From Rhytidiadelphus loreus (lineage: Eukaryota; Streptophyta; Bryopsida; Hypnales; Hylocomiaceae), in assembly GCA_947034895.1 (NCBI GenBank), contig OX344761.1, forward strand, positions 30,144,863 to 30,208,862: a stretch of 64,000 nt of DNA. The letters are read 5' to 3'. Below are positions 22,868 through 34,500 of the stretch, piece after piece. Each line of letters begins with the position of its first letter. Positions within the stretch are counted from its first letter, which is position 1. The notes below the pieces were generated by a model. That model was not told the DNA's origin, ran no database searches, and worked only from the letters and a program-made list of their open reading frames with translations. The translations under genes and the position numbers were made by a program.

Positions 22868-23660
22868 TCCACTGAGCCTTCAAACTTATCTTCCCGGATC
22901 TGAATTTCCTAGATTTCTTGTTCGCTTTCCCTAGACATACACCTTTTCAGCAAGGTTCTCTTCCTCGCAAGTTGCACAACGCAGTCTCCACTGCTATATG
23001 TACCTCAACCTTTCCAAATTCCAGCCCGCAGCATCAAATACCAGCTCCAAATTGTCTTCAAATGATCCCAAATTCACCAGAATCCGTTACTCCCTCGCCC
23101 TATAACGATCTCTTTCAAATTTCCCTTACCAAATCCCGCAATCCGATGACCGCCGAAGCTCCGAAAATTTGAGCTGGAAACTAACCGATGAAAATCCTTC
23201 TCCACTCCAAATGAACACAAGACTCCACATCCTCATGCCGCACAATCCTGCCTGTCCCTTAAGCTTCAAATCCGCCATCGCCGCGTTACCGCCATCTCGC
23301 ACCTTGCTCCGCAAGCGTTTGGACCGACGTCTTCAATTGCTTAAACACGGTCCTCTCCGGGTATACCCCACAGTGCAAGAGTGCAGAACTGCCCCCCGCC
23401 CCCCGCCCGGCGTTTCGACGGATTCAGTCATAGAACTACCCTCCCTTCCGCCGGGTCGTGCACCACCTGGGTATCAGGTATGCCGATATCAGGAGGGTAT
23501 CACGACGGTATCACATGTGCATGTAGAGAGTATCAGGAGATGTATTAGGCGGGTATCTGGAAGGCTTTGAAGGAGAAGGGGTTTGGAGGGGCCAGTCTTC
23601 GTGAAAGTGGAGCGTAATGGCGAAGGGCTCGGAAATCGTCTCGCAATTGTGTGTGAATTA
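22868..23660. promoter_or_regulatory. Divergent promoter region between NERD and F-box genes
   Basis: This GC-rich stretch separates the minus-strand NERD start (22867) from the plus-strand F-box leader. It has pyrimidine-rich runs and no repeat insertions. Small open frames occur on both strands but none resembles a protein. Head-to-head arrangement with such a short gap suggests shared upstream sequence. No TATA box stands out. Confidence 0.4.
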
Positions 23661-24660
23661 TTATTTTTCGTCGTCCTGAGGTTGCACCCAGCGGCGTTGT
23701 AACATCAGGGCATCAGGGCGAAGTTTGCGTCGAGGTTTGGCGGGGCTACTGCTGTGAGGTGAAAATTTGCAGCTCGGAATTTTTATTTGGATAGGGAAGC
23801 TTTGTGCATTTGAATTGTGAGATGCCGTGTCGGCCTTTAAGTAAGGCTGTGGGTGTAGCTTTTGGGAATGTTGGAAAATCGGGTCAGAAGTCGGATTGCT
23901 GCGGTTTGCTATCGTGTGCGGAGGGAAATTTCTTTTGGACCAGTGGATGCGATCCTGAATGGTGTCTTCGCAGTGGAGATTTTTTTGGTCCAGTCGTTTT
24001 TTCAAGACGGCGTTCACTGGATAAGAAGCATGGATCGTGTAAATCTTAATACGTAATGCCGAAAATCACTAACAGTCGTGGAATTAGGTTGCGATTTCGT
24101 TACAACTTATCATGCAGCTGAATGTTTTACCTGTGAAATTTGCGTTTGGTGTCATAGAGGACACTGAATAATTCTACAGCAGCTCATGTTGACACTAAGT
24201 GGACGGATTTACAGTAGTCTCTCTGACCCGTTTGTATGGGTTGTGACTATGTTTCGATCTTCAAGGATTTTAAGTTCTGCACTTTTTGGAATCTGGTTTC
24301 GTAACGTATTTCGACGCTTAAACAGTGCCGAGCAGGCTACGCAGTTAATGAGGTTGTGGAGACGAATTAGGCATTGTGGCAGGGTGAAAGGGTAAACCAG
24401 AATCCTCAATAACATTTATTTTATGGCAAAATTAGAATTTTCGAATGTTTTCAATGCCTCTGACTTCATGAACTATTTGTTGTATTTGCTATTCTTTTTG
24501 ATGGTAGCTTTATCAGTTTTCTTATGTGCCGTGTTGTTCTGCAGAGGGACTCGTTTGTCATTCATGGTTGCGAAATTGATTCCATGAAATCCTTCGGCGC
24601 ATTGACGTCCTTTTCTGTAAGTAGTGTTCTGTTCTGGAAAGGGTTGGAGAGAACGGAGGG
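23661..24660 (+). other. Probable 5' UTR and leader intron(s) of the F-box gene
   Basis: The region carries splice-like sites before the first coding ATG: an acceptor ...gttctgcag ending at 24544 and a strong donor GTAAGT at 24617. Several upstream ATGs open only short frames. An alternative start at ATG 24582 spliced (24617-24681, 65 bp) in frame to the codon GCG at 24682 is possible, but that intron is short and lacks a pyrimidine tract. Confidence 0.4.
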
Positions 24661-26605
24661 ATGGATGGAGAAGATCAACAGGCGATGGGAAGAGGTTCAC
24701 GGCTTGCAGGCGAAGTAGTTTTTGAACATGACAGTTCCCAAACGAATGACGAAGTTCTGCAGATTGAGGGGGATGGAGAAGAGAGAATGGAGACTATAGC
24801 GGAGAGTGGATACTTTAAGTCTGGAGTTGCAGACGGTGTTGCTCGCCTTATTAGCCATGTTCAGACAAGCAAAATTTCAGAGGGGGGATCCCACAGTTTT
24901 GAAAGTTCTCATGTTGCAAGAAACGATCCCAGTTGTCTTTATTCAGGAGAATGTTCAAATAGCTTAAGAGATGATGCTCCGACTGGTGGTGTGTGGAACA
25001 AAGATGCCATCTTCCAACTTTCGCACAGAGAAAGACTTCATCTCGAGAAAATGGAAAACCTTGAAGGGAATGCTGAAACCTTCAGCGGAGAAGATGTAAG
25101 TTGCCTGGCCCATTAGGTACGCTGAAAACCTGACATAGTGCGTTCCAAACCATTGAATTTTTTTGAATTTAGGGTTCGAATTGGAAGAGGGTAGGGTACG
25201 GATAGTCAGATAGTCAGTTTGCTAGGTGACGGGGACGGTTGTAATGCTTTAATTTAACATTTGGAATTAGAGATTTATGATTTTTGTTTTCTGTGATTGA
25301 AATTAGGGAAATCACACCATCTGTTATACGACGCCATGTCTGATCAGCGAAGAGAGTCATGGTCTATGTGCCCAAGACTGGTCAACGCGCTCAGGTTGTT
25401 CATCTCAACATGTTGGTGCAGCAAACTACGGGGAAGACGAAGACTGCCAAGTGGTTTTTGAGAGAAAATTGAGCTTTGGGAATCGAGAGAGCGATCTAGA
25501 TATGGATGAAACTATATGGCAAGCTCTTCCGGAAGATGTGGAGGATAGAGTTTTGGCTTGGCTTCCTTTGGCAAGTTGTGCGCGCTTCCGTTCTGTCTGC
25601 AAAAGGTGGTTTAACTTGATGAATTCCGAAAGATTCTTTCAGATGCATTCCAGTCATGCCTCTCACGACACGTGGATACTCACCTTTGGAGATCAATCAC
25701 CGGACCCAAAGATTGGATTCAAGTATAAGGGACAAGTTTTTGACCCCGTTAGCAACAGAACGTTCATGCTCGAGTTTCCGTTCCTTCCTGAAAATAGCGT
25801 GCCTGTTGCCTCAGCAGGAGGTCTCGTATGTTTCTGTTGTGATTCAAGCAGCAATGGGGAAAATGATGTAAGCTTTTATGTGTGTAATCCCATTACAAAA
25901 GCGTGGAAGTTCGTACCAAGCCCATGCTCCAGAGTTTCCATCGTAACTCTGGTTGTTGATTCGGAGTCGGGTTTTATGGGCTACAAGCTTTACGTGTTTT
26001 GCGAGGCCTCAGTTGTTCGCTGGCTTTGGGTGGGGGTACTTGACCACTCGGCGATGGAGTATGACTCCAAGTTGAACCGCTGGAAAGATATTGGCGATGT
26101 TCACAGTGGCGAACAGTTTAAACCTGGGAGTGTTTTTAAAAACGGAAAGATCCATCTTCTGTCCTCAGGGATCGTTGAAGCTCTTGATGTACAACAAGGC
26201 AACTGGATAAGGGTGGACGGCGCCCCTGCTTATGCATCCTGTGCGACCCTCCTTCAGCGAGAAGATCGGCTATTGGTGGTGGGTGACATGGTACATCATA
26301 ACGTGTTTCATCTTCCGAACTTGACAAGTTATGTAGGCATTGTGATCTGGGAGTTTGATCCAGTGACCAAAGACTGGATTGAAGTTTCCCGAATGCCAGA
26401 GGCCATGGTAGACAGTTTCTCCTACTCTTCATTCACTTGTGTCATTGTAGGAGATCTTTTATACCTATTTTCTAGGCATTTTAGGTTACCTCATATCATG
26501 GTCTATTCCTTTTCTCAGCAGTTGTGGTCTCGTCGAACTAACAGGTGTGAGGAAGCTACATCTAAGGTGTTCACCTTCAATCCTAGACTGGATGCCTGTG
26601 CATGA
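24661..26605 (+). CDS. F-box protein, kelch-like C-terminal half
   Basis: Two coding exons, 24661-25095 and 25307-26605, joined at GAT/gtaagt...attag/GGA in phase 0, give 577 aa. Residues 1-212 are acidic and Ser-rich without a known domain. The F-box lies at about 215-260: IWQALPEDVEDRVLAWLPL followed by the RSVCKRW signature that binds SKP1/ASK adaptors. The C-terminal ~310 residues carry repeated W- and G-rich strand motifs (VCNPITKAWKFVP, YDSKLNRWKDIG, FDPVTKDWIEV, FSQQLWSRR) typical of plant F-box/kelch propeller proteins, which recruit substrates to SCF ubiquitin ligases in nucleus and cytosol. The substrate cannot be told. ATG 24661 is the first ATG after an in-frame TAG at 24622. The long N-terminal extension is unusual for this family; initiation at a later Met (for example just before DETIWQ in exon 2) would give a more typical length. 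Confidence 0.85.
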
Positions 26606-27400
26606 GCAATTAGTCCGTTTTTTTTTTTGAGATAGGGATAGAGAAAACAACGAAGAAGCACATTTCTATCGCAATGATCATATTTTTCTGTAAGTGCAGT
26701 AATTGCTGCAGATTGCAGTTGCTATCTCTTCCTTCCGAGGAGTTAGAAGCCCTTGGTGCTCCATCCAGGTTTGGAATGCCAAGTGATCATCAGTTTCGAT
26801 GGTCGCCTTCCCATGTATATTCTGTAACTTTCATATTAAGCAACTGCCTTGGAGGAGTTGGAGCCCAAGCATTTTGGAGTAGCTGAACAAGACACAGGGT
26901 TTCTCAGTTTGCTTGTTTGATTTTTTCTAGAATTTGTCCTTCAGATATATATATATATATATATATATCGGTTTCACAGATGCTCTGAGGACTTCATCTG
27001 TGTAATTCAAATAGGTGGTTGTCATCTCACCGTATCATGTTGCAGAAGATGCTTCTGACAAGCCGGTGCAATCTGTAGCTTTCTTTTCTTTCATATTAAG
27101 GTCCACATCAGTGCAAGTGCAGACGTTCATAAACTAAGAGATGTTTATAAGCATCGGGACCTATATCTGCACTGGCATTAAGGGATCCTGTAATTGGGAT
27201 TTAAACGAACCCATCTATGTGGCCAACTGGAGTGACAAAAAGCACGCCTCCATTAGGTGAATTGTTTATCATCTTCTGTTTCATGTCCATGCTACGAAGT
27301 CATTAAATGTCTACCCAAGCCTCTTTCAGCTTCTCAGCTAAAAGGCCATTGTCTATTAACTTAGTTGTTGGATGCCCTCCATGGACCTGATCATTTGCCT
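26606..27400 (+). other. F-box 3' flank / intergenic, with (TA)n
   Basis: This is the probable 3' UTR and spacer. A TA microsatellite of about 11 repeats lies at 26946-26968. No gene recognised. Confidence 0.5.
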
Positions 27401-28505
27401 TGAAAGGCCAGCAGTTACTGTCTAGATTAGAAGGGGAGCCTATGACCGTCTCTCATCCATCCCGAACTATCCATCTCTCATCCATCCACGTTGCATTGGG
27501 GGCTGAAGACCTAAAGCTGGAGGACCAGCGTCACGAGCCTGCTTGCCTCGACCCGGGCTCAATGTTTCTAATGTCGGACCCAAGTCAAATCTGTCACCCG
27601 CCCTTTCACTCGCCTCGGAGTAGCTGCGCCATTTCCCGAGCTTTCTCCCGACCTCCGAAACGCGCCATTCCGTGCAGATTTCGGTAAGAAACCCTGGTTT
27701 TGGCTGCTCGCTGTATCGCTCTTTGTCGAGACGTTTCTGTTTTTCCAGCTGGCAGTGGAGAGAGAGGGACGGATGATTGAGCGATGTGTCGCTACGGCCT
27801 TAGGTTTATATGGCTTTGTAGATTTGCGAGGTTGGCACGACTATTTTTAGTCTTCGCATCGCTCGTGTGTGCAATTTCGTGCAACCTTTCGGTTTACAGC
27901 GTTGCAGTGGTATTTGATTTTCTCGGAGTGACTTGGGATTGGTTTTCCCGACTTTGTTTCCACCAGAAGACGTGTTTGGTCGAAATCTCCTGTTGGTGGG
28001 GACCGACCTGCTGGTGCTCTTGGTTCGTATGCGATAGTTTGTCTTTGCCTAAAATCTATTGCAAGTGTGGAAAGGTGCAATTTGCAATGAAATTGTGAGG
28101 TCCGTGGTGGCGACATCCGTGGTCCTTGCCACGCACTTCGATAAACCACAAACCCTAATTGGTGTCAAAAGCAATGAGCAGGGTTAGGTTTTCCGGTGCA
28201 CTGTTTTCTGTGCATAGATTTGGTTTTTTGTGGGGTGGATCCGATGTTGGTATGAACCCTGAGTAGGTTATTTTTTTGAGAATGTGGAATGGATTTGCTA
28301 CTTGGAGCAGGGGAGAAATGCTTTAACTTCATATCAACGTTGCCGACAAATATGGAGAACCAGACCTTCAAGGATGTTGAGAAGGCAGAAAGGAAGCTGG
28401 AGACGCTAATCTAGCCCTTGAAGCATACAAGTCTATGACTACGGGGGTTTGCTGGTGGCAGCTATGGATTGGCATGTTGCATAAATTTCGTGACCCAAAG
28501 AAGTG
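27401..28505 (+). promoter_or_regulatory. Promoter and spliced 5' leader of the LDL3-like gene
   Basis: Composition becomes GC-rich near 27440. A consensus donor GTAAGA at 27684 and a candidate acceptor ending at 28310 (ttggagcag) suggest a leader intron of ~630 bp before the ATG at 28506. Short upstream frames are present; none is convincing as a protein. Conserved-looking motifs were not identified. Confidence 0.4.
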
Positions 28506-31500
28506 ATGGAGGAAGATTACGGTGGTCAGAGGTCAGACACGGATGTGTCTGCGCCGATGGCCCCGGGTATTTCCTCATCCCCTGCCACTCTCGTCTCCAA
28601 CGCACATCAGGTCTCTCTTCCAAAGCATTCGATCCTTGGTGTTGGAGATAAGAGTGACTCGGGTGTTTTGTCTTCTGAGGTGCCAAAACAAGTCATTGTC
28701 CTGGCTGAGAAACCTGCCGAAGCTTCAGAGGACGGAGCGATCCTGTTAGCTGACGAACTGAAGGCATATGATAAGGTCGGTGACTACTGCATGGGTGCCG
28801 GCGTAGATGTCCAGGAGGTGTCCACGCAAAAAGGAGCCGATATCACAGAAAGTCGGCAAGAAAATTCCAGTTTGGATAACGGAGCCATGGTGAAGGAGAA
28901 CGGGACTGACGTCAAAGATTTGGGAGTATTGTTGGCGGATTCTCTTGATGATGACCAGCCCTTGTGCATGGTGTTTAAGAAGGGAAAGTTGGGGGAGGAT
29001 GCTCTAGTGGCACTTGTTGGTAGGAAGCCGACCGAGGATCGAAGTTCTTCTCCCCAGATTGTTTTGCCCTCTTCTGTTAGTTCGCCAGGAATGGACAAAG
29101 TAAAAGCTTCTATAGCAGAGTGTGCAGAGGGGGTTGTTAAGAAGATTAGGCACAGTGAAGGGGGTGTTGTAAAGTCTGTCACATTGAAGAGCCGTTCAAA
29201 CAACGGACTTGAGAGGAGTAGTAGGAGAGGGAGCATGGAAGCGCGGAGGGCTCCTCGGCATGCAAAGAAGCGCAGGTATTGTTTATGTCCTATTGTCTAT
29301 TTCACAGGGAATATTCAACTATCCCCTTTGATGTGTATTTTGCTCTTTCTTTCTCTTTTGTGGATTATGTTCGAAAGGAAATTCTGCTTCTGTAACGATT
29401 GTTGCGTTGCTAGGGTTTGATTTTATTGTAGTTATCAGCGGCCTATCGTTGCAAAGATTTCTCATATGCGCTATGTTATTGTAAGTTCGCGAGCCATCTT
29501 ACGTTTCGCGATATCTTGCTGATGTTAGGTTCTCCCCTACTTTAGTTTTTCTTTCGATGTATGTTTATGCATCATATGCTTCCCTACCGTTATTGCGCCA
29601 ACATTTGAAGCAGAGCCTTACGTCCGTTGTCTCATTGAACTCCAATCATCTAGTCGCGCTTTTCAGCGTAAAGCATGCCTGTGTCTTACTTTTATACATT
29701 TCACGGTATTTGTTAGTTAGGTTTCATGGCGTCCGTTATTTGGAGTTTGTGCACACCAGGTCCTTCCTTCTCCTTTCATATACTGACATAATCTCCTGTA
29801 AATGCTCCGTATCAGGCACGATGATATGGCTTACGAGGGCGACATGGAGTGGGATGTTATTATGGGAGTGTCGGAGCCGCCGACGGATTGGAACTGGCAC
29901 CCGGAAAAGGATCGGCTGAGTAGAGGGCGCGGCAAGGGTGGTTTGGCGCTATCTTCGCACGGTCAGATATTTCCTGGGGAGGCTGCGGCGGTTGCAGCAG
30001 GTCTACGAGCCCGGACTCTCAGTGCCGCTGAGAGAATCTGCTTCAAGGATGCCCTAAAACGACGAGGAGGCCTTCAGGAGTATCTGGAGTGCAGGTCTTG
30101 CTCTACATCTACGTTTAGTTGATGAACCTGATGTGGCGGGTGGTGCACTTTCTTTCTGCTAGAGGAACTTAGGGGATAGCTATGTGATTGCATGCTTAGC
30201 AAAGGTCCTGGCGACATTGTGAGTCTCGCCTTATGTAGGAAGATGTAAGCAATGATTCCTTGTGTCAGGATGTACGATTCTGGTTTAAAGAGGGAAGAAC
30301 TTTGGGATGTGGCAGGAATCTAGTGCTAGGACTGTGGGAGAAGGACGTGCAGCATTTATTGATGGTGACCGACTGTGGTGTATCGGAGGAAGCATTCGGG
30401 GAGGAGCCGGCTCGAGCTTCTCTCGTTCGTGAGATATACCGATTTCTTGATTACCATGTAAGCTTAGTTTCAATGCCGTAGCCTTGCATGCTTTTCAGTT
30501 TGTAGCCAGAAAATCCAGTAATGATGAGAATGGTGTATGAGGTCAAGTAGTTTCCCTTTACTGCGATCTACTGCTACGTTCATCAATCATAGTAATTTTT
30601 TATGGAGGCAACCGACGGGGTGGTCAGATGTATCATGCATTTTCTTTACGTTCTTTAGAGACGCTCTGTGCTGGTGATCGTGTTTGCAAATTTTGGTCCA
30701 TGGTGTCCAGCGAGAAATGGTTGTTTGGTAGTTGACAACAGTCCAGGACACGCACCTCGTCTGAATGTCTTCAAATTGCTCATGGCATGGACAGCTCTGT
30801 TCATGGTGATTTATTATGGATTATGAATTTCTGTAGTTATGATTCTAGATTGATATGAGCACTGGTCCTTTGTCCATGTCCTGCAGGGCTTCATCAATGT
30901 AGGTGTGGCAACCAAGCGGCAGAAGCACACACTGTCCTTGACTGGTTACACTCCCCACTCTGATGGTAGTTTGACAGCAAGTCAGGATGGCGATTCAATG
31001 TTTGAAGAAGCAGAGATGGAGGTGGCAGAAGAGATGGCGTTGATTCTCGGTTAGTTGATCACATCTCTTCCCTACCTATGGTGGTCCACCGACATCGATA
31101 TCTAGGTTTGATAATTGCAGCTTTTCGGAGTCATTTCCAACTGAATACCTCTAGCGAGTGGATAGTTGGTGATTTAACCTGCGAACCTGAATGCTCGTGG
31201 GGGTATGGTAATGTGTTAAAGATCACCTGCACTCTTACCTGTAGCCATCAGTTGTATAGGGGCATTTGCTTGTTGGCTATGCGCTTGCCGTCGATCACAC
31301 TGCGAACGTCCTTTGCCTTCCCAAGTTTTGGGCCTGAATTAATTGCTACCTTTCTAGGAATTATTGAGAAATTTTAGGAGGACATGCGATTGTCTTGTAT
31401 CTTTGAGCTTTCCAGTCTGCAGAGGTATTTACTCTTGGGGAACATTCTTCAGGTCAAATTCGAGGAAATCCGGCTTCAGTGACAGTGAAAGAAGAGGGAG

Positions 31501-34500
31501 ATGGGTCAACGGGGATCACCGAAAACGGAAGCAGTGTCACACATTCGCAGACGAAAGGAGTTATCGATGGAGAATCATTACCTATGGATATTGATGTTGG
31601 TCCAAACGTGGACACAGTAGACTCCACCTCGGAGATCGACCAAGACAACAAGGAAGATTGCAAGACGCTGCTTTCTTTTTCGAGTAGAATGGTGTACAAA
31701 TCGGAGATTGTCGAGAAATCCAATAACGATGGGGAGGTGGAAAACGAGTTTGACGATATGGCTACGCTAGACCAAGTATTCGCCCGCAAGCGCCCCGGGT
31801 TGAGCTCGAAGGTGAGTAAGGGTGTGACTGCAGAGAGCGTGAAATCCAAATCGCTCGACATGGGGCTAGTCAAAGATGAGCTGGACGAGTTCAAGAGCGC
31901 GCAGGTGTTACACGACTTGCACAAATGCGACGCACCTGTGGAAGGGCTGGTGGCGCTGAGGGCAGCAGCACAACTGGAGAGAGAGCGCAGCTTCAAACTC
32001 GAGCAGGAAGGTGCGAAGCGTGTGATTGTGGTCGGTGCCGGACCTGCGGGTCTCTCTGCGGCGCGGCATCTGCGACGGATGAATTACCAAGTTACGATTC
32101 TGGAGGCTCGGCATCGCGTGGGCGGGCGGGTGTTCACGGATAGGAAGACGTTCTCTGCACCTGTGGATTTGGGGGCAAGCATCATCACAGGTAAAATTGA
32201 TTAGGAACGGTCACGTATGTAGGACGCAGCAGGGTTGTTGTCGTGGTGTCTTGTTCCTCGCTTTGGATTCGATGTGGAAACATGGTTGTATTTTAGTGGA
32301 GATTTATGTATCTCATGCCCAGTAGGGCTGGGTTTGTTGAAGTGAAAATATGAAAGGTACATTACAGAAGTTATGGAATATGATTGTGAATTACGTTGGT
32401 GGACTTGGAAATTGAGTTTCAACTTATCCAAGAAAGAAGCCATCTTCTGTCTTTGTTGCAGGTGTTGAGGCAGATGTGGCAACAGAAAGAAGGGCCGACC
32501 CATCTGCTCTTCTGTGCAAACAACTCGGTTTGGAGCTGACCACTTTGCGCGGAGATTGCCCGCTTTATGACTCCGTGACGGGGGAGAAGGTCGCTCCCGA
32601 TCTTGACGCCGCTCTAGAGGCTGAATACAACAGCTTGCTCGATGACACGGTGTTGTTGGTTGCTCAGAATGGGGATACTGCGATGCGCCTGTGCCTGGAA
32701 GAAGGCCTGGAACAATCTCTCACGAAACGACGTGCTGTGCGTGGTGCCCAACGATCTGATCTCTCCAATACGGGAGGGGACCCGGGAGAGGGCAAGAGTG
32801 GGATTGAGATGGAGAGCGAAAGTCTGTCATTGGAAAAGCTGTCGGTGGAGGAATCGCGGAGGGTGGTAACTACAAGCGATGTGATATGCGAGACACTGAC
32901 AGCAAGCGACCCTTCTGAGAACCTGGCGATAGCAGAATCGGCGAGCGACGAGCAGGCCGGTACGAGGTTGGAGGGGTCGACCTTGAGAAATGGATCGACT
33001 GCCATGGAGCATGGGAGCGTGGATGAGCAGAACCTGAGCCAGTTGGAACGGCGAATCATGGATTGGCATTTTGCAAACCTGGAGTATGGATGCGCTGCGG
33101 AGCTGAACGAGGTGTCGTTACCTTACTGGAACCAAGACGATGTGTATGGAGGCTTCGGGGGTCCTCACTGTATGATCAAAGGAGGGTACAGTCGACCCAT
33201 CGAGGCATTGAGTGAAGGTCTGGATATTCGGTTCGGCAGGGTCGTGACGGAGATCAACTACAGCTCGAGCGAGGGGAAGGTGAAAGGGGAGGTGAAGCGA
33301 GAAGTGAACGTGGCAGCAGAGAGTGGGGAGGAGTTCAGAGGCGATGCAGTCCTGGTAACCATACCGCTGGGTTGTTTGAAAGCCGGGACTGTCCAGTTCA
33401 GTCCCCGATTGCCGGAGTGGAAAACTGCGTCGATAGAGCGACTGGGATTCGGGGTTTTGAACAAAGTGGTGTTGGAATTTCCGACGGCTTTCTGGGACGA
33501 GAGTGTGGACTACTTTGGAGCGGCGGCCGAGAGCAGGGAGCTTCGGGGGAAGTGCTTCATGTTCTGGAACCTGAAGAGGACGAGTGGATACCCCATTCTG
33601 GTGGCGTTGGTAGTGGGTAAGGCTGCAAAGGAAGGAGAGAGAGGGGAGAGCGGGGAGCTGGTGGAGCACGCTGTTAAGATTCTGAAGAAGCTTTTCGGAG
33701 AGGAAGCAGTGCCGAAACCGTGCGCGTCCGCGGTGACGAACTGGGGAGATGACTGCTACAGTCGGGGAGCTTACTCGTATGTGGCGTTGGGAGCGTCGGG
33801 TGAGGATTACGACATTCTGGCGCGGCCAGTGGATAATTGCGTGTTCTTTGCAGGGGAAGCGACTTGCAAGGAGCACCCGGACACGGTGGGGGGTGCGATG
33901 ATGAGTGGTTTACGGGAGGCGATAAGGATGATTGACATCATGGAGAATCGCGGGGATAGCATGGCAGAAGCGGAAGCTCTGGCGGCTGCTCAGCGGCAAT
34001 CCGACAGTGAGAGGAATGAGGTAAGCGTCGTTGTTTTCACGGCGGGTGGGGTGGGGGTGAAGGCATCAGAGATTGACGGTGCTGGAGTACTTGCGAGCAT
34101 GACTAAAATCAAAAGTAAACAGAAATTCCTATCCCTGTTGTTAATCATGTGTGTCGTTTGTGCAGGTAAGAGATATGATGAAACGGTTAGCAGCAGCTGA
34201 GCTTTCGAATGTATTGAGGGGAGACACGCCGCCTGTAAATGGCGAACAGGGACCTCTGAGTCGTTCAGAGCTTCTGAAGGACATGTTTGGTCATGCAAAG
34301 ACGACAGCAGGACGACTTTTCCTAATCAAGGAGATGTTACAACTGCCAGTCTTTCCTCTTAAGGCATTTGCTGGGACAAAGTCTGGCCTCGAGGTTTTGA
34401 ATACCTGGATTCTGGTACATGTTATGACACTTAGTTTTGTTGATGTCTTTTAGATGGGCTTTTTGTGATTTCTAAAAGGCTTTGTTGCTGTGTAGTGGCT

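Noticed and set aside
23169..23570. 133-codon open frame between the NERD and F-box genes
   Set aside because: Pro/Arg-rich translation of promoter DNA with no family resemblance or splice support.
33118..33876. 252-codon open frame antisense to LDL3 exon 6
   Set aside because: It is a shadow of the GC-rich oxidase-coding exon; the sense frame is fully explained by amine-oxidase motifs.
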